In this document: piece after piece, positions 41,192 through 50,636 of the stretch | Position numbering within the stretch: the first letter of the stretch is position 1 | Layout: every line of letters begins with the position of its first letter | Assembly: GCF_038433205.1 (NCBI RefSeq) | Contig: NZ_JBCDNA010000001.1 | Location: 434,001 to 498,000, forward strand | DNA: 64,000 bases | Direction of reading: 5' to 3' | Origin: Lutimonas vermicola | Lineage (GTDB): Bacteria; Bacteroidota; Bacteroidia; Flavobacteriales; Flavobacteriaceae | Notes under the pieces: generated by a model | What the model saw: only the letters and a program-made list of their open reading frames with translations | Told to the model about the DNA's origin: nothing | Database searches by the model: none | Made by a program: the position numbers and the translations under genes

Positions 41192-44161
41192 ATGAAAACA
41201 GTTAAAAACCGCATCTTTTTATCCGCTTTAAGCGTTTTATTTCTTGTCGGTTGCCAAAAGGAATCCAAGCAGGAATCGTATGTTGCTGAAAGTCATCAGG
41301 ACAAAAATGGTTATACTTACGAATCTGTAACCAATGACCCGACAGGATTGAGATTGTATACACTTGACAATGGTTTAAAAGTGTATTTAAGTCAAAACAA
41401 CGATGCACCCACCATTCAAACCTATGTTGCCGTTAGGGCAGGCTCAAGTTATGATCCAAAGGAGAGTACGGGTTTGGCACATTATTTAGAACATATGCTC
41501 TTTAAGGGGACAGATAAATATGCCACAAATAACTGGGAAGCTGAAGAAGGATATATCTCCCAGATCTCAGATCTTTATGAGCAACACAGGGCCGAAGAAG
41601 ATCCGGATCTTAAAGAGGGGATTTACCGTAAAATAGACAGTGTCTCCTATATAGCATCGGGGTATGCCATTGCCAATGAATATGAGAAAATGGTATCGTC
41701 GCTTGGTGCAACAGGAACAAATGCACATACCTCAAATGAGGAAACTGTGTATCATAATAAGATTCCTGCCAATGAACTGGACAAGTTTCTAGAGCTTGAA
41801 AGTGAAAAATTCAGGAAATTGGTATTACGCTTATTTCATACCGAATTAGAAGCAGTATATGAAGAATTCAACAGAGGTTTGGATAATGACCCTGCAAAAA
41901 CATTTTATGCTTTAATGGATGGTTTGTATCCGACTCACCCTTATGGTCAGCAAACAACAATTGGGACTTCGAATCACTTGAAGAATCCTTCCATGCTGCA
42001 TATCCAGAACTATTTTAATAAGTATTATGTACCGAGTAATATGGCTTTGGTCTTGGTAGGTGATCTGGACTATGAAGAAACTATAAAAAAAGTTGATGGA
42101 ACTTTCGGGAAACTTGAAGGAAAAGAGGTGGAGCACCCTGTATTACCAAAAGAAGAGCCGGCAACCGAAATTGTAGTAAGAGAGGTTTATGGTCCGACAA
42201 GTGAAAATATTTCATTTGGATGGAGAACAAAGGGTTTGCTCAGTGAGGACGCAAAATATATCGCATTAATTGAAAGGATCTTAAGTAACAACAGTGCTGG
42301 CCTTATAGACTTGAATTTGAATCAAAAAAAATTAATCCAATCTTGTTTGACATGGACCTATATGCTGAATGACTACGGATTAATAGCATTTGATGCCTGG
42401 CCAAAGGAAGGACAAACCCTGGATGAATTAAAGGACCTTATCATAGAACAGGTCAACATCATCAAAAAAGGTGAATTTGAAGATTGGATGTTAGAAGCTG
42501 TGATCAATGATCTAAAATTAAGTAAAATCAAGGAATATGAAAATCCAACGGCTTTGGCTGCTTCTTATTACAGTGCTTTTATTCACAGAAAGAACTGGGA
42601 TGATCAGGTTAGGTTTCTCGATGACTTGTCGGCGATATCAAAGGACGAATTGGTCGCTTATGCCAATGAACTATTTAAAGACAATTATACCATCGTCTAT
42701 AAAAGAGAGGGAGTTGATGAGAATATTGCAAAAGTCAAAAACCCCAATATTACTCCGATTCAAATAAATAGAGAAGAGCAATCTGAATTTTTACAAAATT
42801 TTATTGCCAAGGAATCCGAGGAATTAAAGCCGGTCTTTGTTGATTTTAAAGAGGCAATAAAAAGAGAAAATCTTGATAGTGGTATTGAAATTACTCATAT
42901 TAAAAATAAAAATAACGACCTTTTTAATTTGAATATAATTTTTGACATGGGTAAAGACAATGACAAAAAATTAACCCTGGCTGTCGGATATTTGGAATCT
43001 CTCGGTACTGATAAGTACACTGCTGAAGCCTTGGCCAAGGAATTTTTCAAATTAGGTATAAGGTATAGTGTAAATACAGGCAGTGACCGATCTTATGTTT
43101 CTTTATCAGGACTGGAAGAGAATTTGGATAAAGGCCTTTTGCTACTAGAACATCTCATGTCAAATGCAGTTGTGGATCAGGAGGCATATGATAAATATGT
43201 TTCGAGTATCCTGAAGGCACGCTCTGATGGAAAGACAGAGAAAGACAATATTCTATGGAACGGTTTAGGCAGTTATGCACAATACGGTGAAAATTCCAGG
43301 CTGAGAAATATATTTACTGTTGACCAACTGACAACTATGGATCCTTCTGAATTGGTAGGTATCATCAAGGATCTGAACAATTATAAGCACAGGGTGTTTT
43401 ACTACGGTAAACACCTGGATAAAGCAAAATCTGCACTCAACGAGCATCATAAGGTTCCAAATGAGTTGAAAGAATACCCGCCCGCTATAGAATATGAGCA
43501 GTTGGCTACCGGAAAGAATGTATATTTCGTAGACTTTGACATGGTGCAGTCCGAAATGCTGTTTATAGCCAGGGGGGATGAATTTGATCCTAAGAAAATG
43601 GCCATGTCAAATGTCTTTAACAGCTATTTTGGAACAGGAATGTCCTCTATCATTTGGCAGGAAATCAGGGAGTCCAAATCGCTGGCGTATGCCGCTCAGG
43701 CCAGTTATCAAACGGCCAGTGAAAAGGGAAAACACGATCTGATCTGGACCTATATCGGAACCCAGGCCAATAAAATTCCGGAAGCAGTCGATGCCATGCT
43801 GGAATTAATGAACGATATGCCTGAAGCAGAAGCTCAGTTTGAGGCAGCCAAAGAGGCCGCTTTAAAGAAAATTTCGGCGCAACGTATCACCAAATCCAAT
43901 ATTTTCTGGACCTATGAGAGCCTGCTAAAGCGCGGTATAGACTATGATATTAGGGAGGATATGTATCAACAAATTCAGCAAATGGGGATGAAAGACGTAA
44001 GTTCTTTTTTTGACAGCAATGTCAAGGGCATTGATTATTCAGTATCAGTCATTGGAAATAAAAAAGACCTTGATCTGGAAGCATTGAAAAAACTTGGAAA
44101 AGTTCATGAAATGGATGTGGATTATTTATTCAATTATAAAGAAACAGCAGTTAAGCAGTAA
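41192..44161 (+). CDS. M16-family zinc metallopeptidase lipoprotein
   Basis: A 989-residue protein with a lipobox (FLVGC, C21). The N-terminal M16 domain has the inverted zinc motif HYLEHMLF (HxxEH, about 94-98) and the distal Glu in LEAVYEEFNRG. A second, zinc-free M16 domain fills the C-terminal half, as in pitrilysin-type enzymes where the two halves close over a peptide. It probably degrades short peptides in the periplasm. It is monocistronic between two terminators, with the strong terminator behind it. Confidence 0.92.
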   Translation: MKTVKNRIFLSALSVLFLVGCQKESKQESYVAESHQDKNGYTYESVTNDPTGLRLYTLDNGLKVYLSQNNDAPTIQTYVAVRAGSSYDPKESTGLAHYLEHMLFKGTDKYATNNWEAEEGYISQISDLYEQHRAEEDPDLKEGIYRKIDSVSYIASGYAIANEYEKMVSSLGATGTNAHTSNEETVYHNKIPANELDKFLELESEKFRKLVLRLFHTELEAVYEEFNRGLDNDPAKTFYALMDGLYPTHPYGQQTTIGTSNHLKNPSMLHIQNYFNKYYVPSNMALVLVGDLDYEETIKKVDGTFGKLEGKEVEHPVLPKEEPATEIVVREVYGPTSENISFGWRTKGLLSEDAKYIALIERILSNNSAGLIDLNLNQKKLIQSCLTWTYMLNDYGLIAFDAWPKEGQTLDELKDLIIEQVNIIKKGEFEDWMLEAVINDLKLSKIKEYENPTALAASYYSAFIHRKNWDDQVRFLDDLSAISKDELVAYANELFKDNYTIVYKREGVDENIAKVKNPNITPIQINREEQSEFLQNFIAKESEELKPVFVDFKEAIKRENLDSGIEITHIKNKNNDLFNLNIIFDMGKDNDKKLTLAVGYLESLGTDKYTAEALAKEFFKLGIRYSVNTGSDRSYVSLSGLEENLDKGLLLLEHLMSNAVVDQEAYDKYVSSILKARSDGKTEKDNILWNGLGSYAQYGENSRLRNIFTVDQLTTMDPSELVGIIKDLNNYKHRVFYYGKHLDKAKSALNEHHKVPNELKEYPPAIEYEQLATGKNVYFVDFDMVQSEMLFIARGDEFDPKKMAMSNVFNSYFGTGMSSIIWQEIRESKSLAYAAQASYQTASEKGKHDLIWTYIGTQANKIPEAVDAMLELMNDMPEAEAQFEAAKEAALKKISAQRITKSNIFWTYESLLKRGIDYDIREDMYQQIQQMGMKDVSSFFDSNVKGIDYSVSVIGNKKDLDLEALKKLGKVHEMDVDYLFNYKETAVKQ

Positions 44162-44181
44162 ATTTATCTGTACCTGTTTAG

Positions 44182-44217
44182 AACTCCCGGGGTTTTAAAT
44201 CCTGGGAGGTTTTTTTA
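44182..44217 (+). terminator. Terminator of the M16 gene
   Basis: A G+C-rich stem (AACTCCCGGG with CCTGGGAGGTT, one bulge) around a short loop, followed by seven T residues. It starts 20 nt behind the stop. Confidence 0.8.
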
Positions 44218-44263
44218 TTTTTAAGCAGAAAGCCATAAATCACATTTCCCAATTCGAATTTAT

Positions 44264-44271
44264 TATCTTTG
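44264..44271 (+). promoter_or_regulatory. Predicted -7 promoter element of fabG
   Basis: TATCTTTG matches TAnnTTTG and lies 28 nt before the ATG at 44300. No TTG -33 element stands out. Confidence 0.4.
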
Positions 44272-44299
44272 AATTCATAAAAACAAAAATTTTAACAAA

Positions 44300-45046
44300 A
44301 TGAAGTTACTCGAAAATAGAACAGCTTTGATTACAGGTGCATCACGTGGTATCGGTAATGGTATTGCCATTGAATTTGCAAAGCAGGGTGCTAATGTAGC
44401 ATTTACATTCAATGCCTCTGTTGAAGCTGCAAAAGCTCTTGAAAGGGAGTTGGAGACCTATGGCGTAAAAGCAAAAGGATACCAGTCAAATGCTGCTGAT
44501 TTTGATGCTGCTCAGGAATTGGTCAAGGAAGTGCTCAACGATTTCGGAAGTTTGGAAATATTGATCAATAATGCAGGAATTACAAAGGATAATTTGCTGA
44601 TGAGAATCTCTGAGGAGGACTTCGACAAGGTCATAGAAGTCAATTTAAAATCGGTGTTTAACCTTACAAAGGCAGTGATTCGCCCCATGATGAAACAAAG
44701 GCAAGGATCAATTATCAACATGAGCTCCGTAGTTGGTGTCAAAGGGAATGCCGGTCAGTCAAATTATGCAGCCTCGAAGGCAGGTATTCTTGGTTTTACC
44801 AAATCTGTAGCCTTGGAACTTGGTTCCAGAAATATCCGCTGTAACGCTATTGCGCCGGGCTTTATAGAAACCGAGATGACCGCAAAACTTGATCCGAATA
44901 CTGTAGATGAATGGCGAAAGGCCATTCCTTTGAAGCGTGGTGGTTCCCCTGAAGACGTGGCGAATGCCTGTGTCTTTCTGGCTTCTGATATGTCGGCATA
45001 TATTACCGGACAAACCATTAATGTGGATGGAGGAATGCTAACCTAG
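44300..45046 (+). CDS. fabG: 3-oxoacyl-ACP reductase FabG
   Basis: A 248-residue SDR enzyme that reduces 3-oxoacyl-ACP with NADPH in fatty acid elongation. It has the cofactor loop TGASRGIG (about 12-19), NNAG (about 88-91), the catalytic Ser in NMSSVVG and the YAASK motif (Tyr about 154, Lys 158), and ends in the INVDGGM segment. The length matches the family. It is transcribed alone between two terminators. The intact Tyr/Lys pair contrasts with the second SDR gene of the window (49154-49837). Confidence 0.93.
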   Translation: MKLLENRTALITGASRGIGNGIAIEFAKQGANVAFTFNASVEAAKALERELETYGVKAKGYQSNAADFDAAQELVKEVLNDFGSLEILINNAGITKDNLLMRISEEDFDKVIEVNLKSVFNLTKAVIRPMMKQRQGSIINMSSVVGVKGNAGQSNYAASKAGILGFTKSVALELGSRNIRCNAIAPGFIETEMTAKLDPNTVDEWRKAIPLKRGGSPEDVANACVFLASDMSAYITGQTINVDGGMLT

Positions 45047-45071
45047 GCAATTTTTACATGATATAAAGAAG

Positions 45072-45104
45072 AAAGCAAGCCTCCCAAAGGGTTTGCTTTT
45101 TTTA
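45072..45104 (+). terminator. Terminator of fabG
   Basis: AAAGCAAGCC pairs with GGTTTGCTTT (one G-T) across a 7-8 nt loop and runs into T residues; it starts 25 nt behind the fabG stop. Confidence 0.85.
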
Positions 45105-45178
45105 TCCCCCAGTCCCTAAATTATAAAGTATATTTACATATATTTTTTTGTGAAATAAATCGAGAACCTTTCTTATAA

Positions 45179-47191
45179 ATGAATACATCTGGTTTGTTAT
45201 TAAGTCTTATGGCCGTGGTATTTTCGGTAATCTTGGTATATTATCAATATTATTACCGACAAAAACCTACAAAAGATTCAAAGGCCTTTTCATTTTTAAG
45301 GCTGATCAGTGTTCTTGGTATTTTAATGCTGTTGATTAATCCAAAGTTTGAATCAAAACGTATTGAGCTTCAAAAGCCGCAATTGTTTTTGACTGTGGAT
45401 AATTCAGCTTCCATCAGTCATTCGGGCTTTAGCAAAATTTCAAGAAGTGTAAGACAGCTTTTTTTAGAAGATAAGGAACTCAATAAACGATTTGACCTTA
45501 GTAATTTTAGTTTTGGGGCAACTATTTCAACCGATACCCTGTTACAATTTGATCGTGATCATTCGAATCTGTTTAAAGCGATTCAAGATATCAATTCGCT
45601 GAGTGATGACCGATTATCGGCAATAGTACTGCTTTCGGATGGCAATCAGACCTATGGAAGCAATTATGCGTATATGTCATCTAAAAATCCGATTTTCCCG
45701 GTAGTGATTGGAGACACTACTGCACGGGCTGATATAGGGATCAGCAGGATTAATGTTAATGCATATGCGACTTTGGAGAATAATTTTCCCGTTGAATTGT
45801 TTTTGAATTCCAATGTTAACCAAGACGTAAAATCATCATTGATTATAGAAAGAAATGGTGTTGAACTGTATAGGAGCAACGTAAATTTTACTGAGAAAAA
45901 AAAATCAATTAAGTTATCACTGTACTTGGCAGCTGATACTGTTGGAATGCAGTTGTTCAAAGCTCGTTTGATTCCTTTTGACGGAGAAAGGGAGTTAACA
46001 AACAACAGCAGGAGCTTTGGTGTTGAAATTCTCGATGAACAGGCAGAAATCGCTATTGTTTACAAGGTCTTGCATCCTGACCTGGGAATGATAAAGCGAA
46101 GCATAGAGACTAATAAACAACGCCGCGCTGTACTGCTGCAACCTCGCGAATTGGATTCAGTCTCGAAGGATTACTCACTTTATGTTTTATACCAGCCCGA
46201 TAAAAGTTTTAAAGGTTTGATTGAACAGCTTGAGCTGAAACAAAGCAATTTGTTTATTATCACTGGAAGCCAAACAGATTGGGACTTTTTAAACGATGCC
46301 CATATCGGGTTTTATAAAGAAATGACTGCAGTGACCGAGAATCTTTTTCCGGCTTTCGAAAATGATTTCAATGCTTTTTATATTGAAGATATCGGATTTG
46401 AATTTTTTCCTCCTTTAAAAGGGCAGCTGGGCAGGATAAGTTTTAATCAGAACCCCGGGTTCCTCCTTACCCAGAAAATTGATAACATCGCAACTAACAG
46501 CCCCTTGTTAGCTGCGTATAGGCATAATGAAGCGAAAGGTGTTGTGTTGTTCGGTGAAAATATTTGGAAATGGCGAATCCATTGTTTTTCAGCAGACGGA
46601 TCTTTTGAGAAGTTTGACCAGTTTTTTAACAGCCTTATTCAGTTTTTGCAGTTATCAAACAGGGAGCAAGACCTGGATCTTTTTTATAAACCGGTTTATC
46701 ACGAAAAGGAACCCATCAGGATTCAGGCAAAGAAGTATGACAGCAATCTTAAAATAGCGTTGAATTCAACATTAGTATTTGAACTTAATGACAGTTTGAA
46801 AGGTGTTCCGTTTTACGTAGAAAACGACGCTTATGAAGTTCAATTGAAAAACTTAAAAGACGGCGTTTATACCTTTAAAGTCAAAGATCTCGATTCGGAT
46901 ATTGAAAAGGGTGGCTCTTTTGAGGTTGTTCCTTTTTCAATAGAACAAGAATCTGAGGAGCCAAATGTCGAGGATTTGAGTTTGCTTGCATTAAATTCAG
47001 GGGGAAAATTGTATTACCAGGACCAGTTTGATGCCCTTAAATCGGAATTGCTTGAAAACCCGAGATTCAGGACAATAGAAAAGGTGCGTACAAATTTGAT
47101 TTCTTTGATTGATTGGAGGTGGCTTTTAGGGCTAATTGTCCTATCTTTGAGCTTGGAATGGTTGCTCCGTAAATACAGGGGTATGATCTGA
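45179..47191 (+). CDS. vWA-like membrane protein
   Basis: A 670-residue protein. Two transmembrane helices at about 5-22 and 36-55 precede a domain with vWA-type metal-site text: TVDNSASIS (about 76-84) for DxSxS and VLLSDGNQTYG (about 149-159), as in BatA-like proteins. Beta-rich domains follow (about 180-640), and a third transmembrane helix (WRWLLGLIVLSLSLEWLL) ends the protein. No MoxR, BatA or BatB partner is present in the window. It starts about 130 nt behind the fabG stop and is separated from the SPFH gene by 41 nt; function unknown. Confidence 0.75.
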   Translation: MNTSGLLLSLMAVVFSVILVYYQYYYRQKPTKDSKAFSFLRLISVLGILMLLINPKFESKRIELQKPQLFLTVDNSASISHSGFSKISRSVRQLFLEDKELNKRFDLSNFSFGATISTDTLLQFDRDHSNLFKAIQDINSLSDDRLSAIVLLSDGNQTYGSNYAYMSSKNPIFPVVIGDTTARADIGISRINVNAYATLENNFPVELFLNSNVNQDVKSSLIIERNGVELYRSNVNFTEKKKSIKLSLYLAADTVGMQLFKARLIPFDGERELTNNSRSFGVEILDEQAEIAIVYKVLHPDLGMIKRSIETNKQRRAVLLQPRELDSVSKDYSLYVLYQPDKSFKGLIEQLELKQSNLFIITGSQTDWDFLNDAHIGFYKEMTAVTENLFPAFENDFNAFYIEDIGFEFFPPLKGQLGRISFNQNPGFLLTQKIDNIATNSPLLAAYRHNEAKGVVLFGENIWKWRIHCFSADGSFEKFDQFFNSLIQFLQLSNREQDLDLFYKPVYHEKEPIRIQAKKYDSNLKIALNSTLVFELNDSLKGVPFYVENDAYEVQLKNLKDGVYTFKVKDLDSDIEKGGSFEVVPFSIEQESEEPNVEDLSLLALNSGGKLYYQDQFDALKSELLENPRFRTIEKVRTNLISLIDWRWLLGLIVLSLSLEWLLRKYRGMI

Positions 47192-47232
47192 GAACACATT
47201 CCTTATAATTAGTTTAATATAAATTTTTAAAA

Positions 47233-48063
47233 ATGGCACAACAACCGCAATTTCAATTCCCAAAAGGGATATTGCCCATAGTTTTTATCGGAATCATTTT
47301 ATTGATTTTTATTTCAAAGTCTACTGTAACACTAGATGCCGGTGAGGCCGGTGTTTTATGGAAGAGATTTGGAGGAGGAGTAGTTACTGATCAACCGCCT
47401 TTAGGGGAAGGTTTTCACTTGGTGGCTCCTTGGAACACTGTAATCGTATATGAAACAAGACAACAGGAATTAACTGAAAAAATGAAAGTTCTTTCATCTA
47501 ATGGATTAGACATTCAATTAGAAGCAACAGCCTGGTACCAGCCTATTACTGCAGAATTGGGTTTTCTTCATCAAACGAAAGGAACAAATTATTTAGACAG
47601 AGTTTTAAAACCTGCAATGCGTTCAGCGACAAGAAGCGTGGTAGGCAGGTATACGCCTGAACAGATTTATTCTTCAAAAAGAGATGCGATTCAGGAAGAG
47701 ATCTTTATTGAAACACAGAAGATTGTTGAAGATCAGTATATTCAGCTTAATGATGTTTTGGTAAGAGACGTGACCCTTCCTGGTGCGATTAAAGACGCTA
47801 TTGAAAGAAAGCTTGGTCAGGAGCAGGAATCTTTGGAATATGAATTCAGATTGCAAAAAGCAAGAAAAGAAGCTGAAAAGCAACGTATTGAGGCTCAAGG
47901 AAAGGCTGATGCGAACAGAATTCTAAGTGCCTCCCTTAACGACTGGATCCTGAAAGACAAAGGAATCGAAGCAACACTTCAACTTTCCGAATCACCCAAT
48001 ACGAAAGTAATTGTTGTAGGTGGAGGGGGAGACGGACTTCCGTTGATCCTGGGAAATAATTAA
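47233..48063 (+). CDS. Prohibitin/SPFH-family membrane protein
   Basis: A 276-residue protein with one N-terminal transmembrane helix (about 13-30) and an SPFH/prohibitin domain (TLDAGEAGVLWKRFGGG to about 190), followed by an Ala/Glu/Lys/Arg-rich coiled coil (EFRLQKARKEAEKQRIEAQGKADANRI in two pieces, about 205-240). Such proteins form rings or scaffolds at the membrane and protect membrane proteases such as FtsH. It lies 41 nt behind the vWA-like gene and ends in a terminator, so the two could share a transcript. Confidence 0.88.
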   Translation: MAQQPQFQFPKGILPIVFIGIILLIFISKSTVTLDAGEAGVLWKRFGGGVVTDQPPLGEGFHLVAPWNTVIVYETRQQELTEKMKVLSSNGLDIQLEATAWYQPITAELGFLHQTKGTNYLDRVLKPAMRSATRSVVGRYTPEQIYSSKRDAIQEEIFIETQKIVEDQYIQLNDVLVRDVTLPGAIKDAIERKLGQEQESLEYEFRLQKARKEAEKQRIEAQGKADANRILSASLNDWILKDKGIEATLQLSESPNTKVIVVGGGGDGLPLILGNN

Positions 48064-48091
48064 GATAGTTGAGATAGAATACTATTGAAAA

Positions 48092-48118
48092 GGCCGGTTT
48101 TTTTGCCGGTCTTTTTTA
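48092..48118 (+). terminator. Terminator between the SPFH gene and its convergent neighbour
   Basis: GGCCGG pairs with CCGGTC around a T-rich loop, with six T residues after it. It lies about 30 nt behind the SPFH stop and touches the stop of the convergent minus-strand gene. Confidence 0.75.
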
Positions 48119-48988
48119 ATTGGTATCGTTAATGCGAATAATATCTTTTTTGACCTGACCTTTTTGCAGGGCTCTGTAATTTTCATAACATTCGATAACA
48201 GCCTCAATAATTTGAAGGTCACTGGCCTTATCGATAAATCTACTTGAATAATTGCATTCAGACAGCAGGTCGTTTAATTCTTTCCGGCTCATATCGAGAT
48301 AGTCCATCATAATTTCGCGACTGTATTTCTGTTCCATCATATCACGCATCTGATCTCCTTCCTTTAATTTTCTAAGCCGGGCCATTTCCTTTGGTTTCTT
48401 ACCAAATTTGTTATACCAGAAATCAACTGGATTAAAAATCGCTCCCAATCCTGAATTGTAATTTCTATTATAAGAATTTCCTCTTTCATAGGCCTGAGGT
48501 AAACCATTAATGTGGATACGACTATAGGAATCCTGAGGTACATTTTTGGCATCAACGACCAAAACACCTATAAGTTTATGAGATTTAACGGTGACCTCTT
48601 CAATATTCACAACCTTTTCATGAATGGCAATTTCAAGTTCGTTGCCCTTTAAAAGGTCATTTGTGATCTTTAATTTTATCGATTGAAAGCCTATATAGGA
48701 GATAAAAATTGTATCATTTGCAGTTGCCGGAATTTCAAACTGACCATTTGAATTGGTGATCGTACCTTCAACCGAATTCAGGTTAACGACATGAGCACTT
48801 TGTAAAGGTTCCTTATCGGTAATACTTATGATGCGGCCTTTAAGAGAATGTACATTTTCATCGATGTCTGAAATGATCGGCGTATCCCTGCTCACAGTAT
48901 CTCTCTGCTTCACAGTAATTTCCTGAGAATTTACGGCATAGCCCAAAAAGATTAGAAAAAACGTACATACAATTTTTTGCATGGGCAA
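48116..48988 (-). CDS. Carboxypeptidase-regulatory-like domain protein
   Basis: A 290-residue exported protein: signal peptide about 1-21, then a carboxypeptidase-D regulatory-like beta sandwich (about 48-130: LKGRIISITDKEPLQSAHVV, GQFEIPATANDTIFISYIGF). The C-terminal part (about 150-290) is helical, charged and without a recognised domain; it holds SRIHINGLPQAYERG and a stretch on helices with Met/Asp/Glu. The fold is common in TonB-receptor plugs and surface proteins of Bacteroidota; it may anchor or sense at the outer membrane. It is convergent to the SPFH gene and otherwise alone. Confidence 0.75.
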   Translation of the reverse strand: MPMQKIVCTFFLIFLGYAVNSQEITVKQRDTVSRDTPIISDIDENVHSLKGRIISITDKEPLQSAHVVNLNSVEGTITNSNGQFEIPATANDTIFISYIGFQSIKLKITNDLLKGNELEIAIHEKVVNIEEVTVKSHKLIGVLVVDAKNVPQDSYSRIHINGLPQAYERGNSYNRNYNSGLGAIFNPVDFWYNKFGKKPKEMARLRKLKEGDQMRDMMEQKYSREIMMDYLDMSRKELNDLLSECNYSSRFIDKASDLQIIEAVIECYENYRALQKGQVKKDIIRINDTN

Positions 48989-49153
48989 TGATACTAAATA
49001 TTGAGTTATTTTATTATAAAATAATGTGAAAAATAGGATGTTTCGAAATGTATGGCTGGCTTAGCCAATCTATGAGCTTTGATTGAACCCGTCCGGATAA
49101 AAGATCATAAAATAAACAGGTTTACGAAATTTGATGAAATCAACAGGATGGGA

Positions 49154-49837
49154 TCATAACTTAAAACTAACGATACCGCAATCCAATTCGATAACCTGCC
49201 CTGATATCCGTTTACTTTTTTCCGAAATTAGGAATTCAGCCATTTCTGCCACATCATCGGGCTGCAAATAGGATTTCATAGGATGTCTTTCGCGCATTTT
49301 CTCTTTCATGGTATCATTTCTCAACAATTTATCGGCAAGACCTGTGTCCGTAATGGTAGGAGCAATAGCATTAAAGCGAATCACGGGTGCCAATTCAGCT
49401 CCCAGGGATCGGATTAAAGCTTCAACGCCCGCTTTTGAAACGGCAATACTGGAGTGAAAGGGCATCCCCATTTTAACAGCAACAGAACTAAACATCAATA
49501 CCGAAGGATCAACTCCGGATTTTAAGGTTTTTAAATAATGTTGAATCACACGGACTGCCCCAAGGACATTGATGTCAAAATCATTTTTAAAATCAGATTC
49601 TGATAACCTCCCGATAGGTTTCAGATTGATACTGCCCGGGCAGTAAATTAAGGCATCCAACGCTTCAAGATCAGGAAGTTCATCTACGAGAACATCACAA
49701 GAATAGTGTTCAACACTATCCGGGAGATCAGTCGGTTTAGTCCTACTGATATTTATGATCCTATGGGATGAATGCATCTTGCTCATGACGGCTCTCCCAA
49801 TTCCTTTACTACCTCCAACAATAAGAACTTTTTTCAT
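49154..49837 (-). CDS. SDR-family protein lacking the catalytic Tyr
   Basis: A 227-residue Rossmann-fold protein. It has the nucleotide loop GGSKGIG (8-14), CPG in place of NNAG (66-68), N90, the Ser pair in FSSVA (116-120) and the Lys in IAVSK (131-135). The position of the catalytic Tyr in the usual YxxxK is Ile131. The rest fits an SDR, including NAIAPTITDT. I recall SDR proteins with this HxSIAxxK pattern next to folE and flavin reductase genes in other bacteria; that is memory, not a search. It is the last gene of the operon, 54 nt behind folE. A binding, structural or non-classical reductase role is possible. Confidence 0.8.
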   Translation of the reverse strand: MKKVLIVGGSKGIGRAVMSKMHSSHRIINISRTKPTDLPDSVEHYSCDVLVDELPDLEALDALIYCPGSINLKPIGRLSESDFKNDFDINVLGAVRVIQHYLKTLKSGVDPSVLMFSSVAVKMGMPFHSSIAVSKAGVEALIRSLGAELAPVIRFNAIAPTITDTGLADKLLRNDTMKEKMRERHPMKSYLQPDDVAEMAEFLISEKSKRISGQVIELDCGIVSFKL

Positions 49838-49891
49838 AATCTTCCTAATAAGTTAATAGACCTCATTATATGAGTACTAATTTATATTTAA

Positions 49892-50590
49892 TCAATTGTT
49901 AATGAAATTTTGTAATTCCACAATCTTTTCATGTGTATTAAATACACCTCCATAATATGCCGTTACGGTAGTGGAAGTATCATCTTTAATTCCTCTTGAA
50001 GAAACACATAGGTGTTTTGCGTCGATGATCACGGCAACATCTTCGGTTTTCAGTACTTTTTGCAGTTCCCTGGCAATTTGGTTGGTCAACCTTTCCTGTA
50101 CCTGGGGCCGTTTTGCAAAGTATTGCACAACCCTGTTCAATTTTGAAAGCCCTATTACTTTACCCGAAGAGATATAGGCAATATGCGCCTTTCCTATAAT
50201 GGGCACAAAATGATGCTCACAATTTGAATAGAATGAAATATTCTTTTCAACCAGCATTTGTTCATATTGATATTTATTTTCAAAAAGCGCAATCTCTGGT
50301 TTGTTTTTTGGGTCAAGGCCAGAGAAGATTTCTTCAATATACATTTTAGCAACCCTTTCAGGGGTTCCTTTTAAAGAATCGTCATTTAAATCTAAGCCCA
50401 GTGTATCCATGATTTCAGTGAAGTGAAAGGCAATTCTCTCTCTTTTTTCTTCGTCACTGATTAGAAAAGCAGTGGATTTCATAGGTGTATCCATACCCGT
50501 AAGCATATGGTTATCTCCTATATCATCATGGTTTAATATCACGTTATTTGTTTTGATGCCATTGATAAGTACATTTTCATTTGTTTTCAT
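49892..50590 (-). CDS. folE: GTP cyclohydrolase I
   Basis: A 232-residue enzyme that opens GTP to 7,8-dihydroneopterin triphosphate, the first step to folate and other pterins. The zinc site is C124 and H127 (NCEHH) and C195 (HLCVSSRG); the GLSKLNRVV and QERLTNQIA segments complete the pocket. The N-terminal 45 residues are an additional polar extension beyond the usual start. It is inside an operon with a flavin reductase and an SDR protein, and does not sit with other folate genes, so a specialised pterin product is likely. Confidence 0.93.
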   Translation of the reverse strand: MKTNENVLINGIKTNNVILNHDDIGDNHMLTGMDTPMKSTAFLISDEEKRERIAFHFTEIMDTLGLDLNDDSLKGTPERVAKMYIEEIFSGLDPKNKPEIALFENKYQYEQMLVEKNISFYSNCEHHFVPIIGKAHIAYISSGKVIGLSKLNRVVQYFAKRPQVQERLTNQIARELQKVLKTEDVAVIIDAKHLCVSSRGIKDDTSTTVTAYYGGVFNTHEKIVELQNFINN

Positions 50591-50636
50591 AAGGATCTTT
50601 TTTTAATGCTGTCTTTGAGCAAAGCATTGCGGTATA

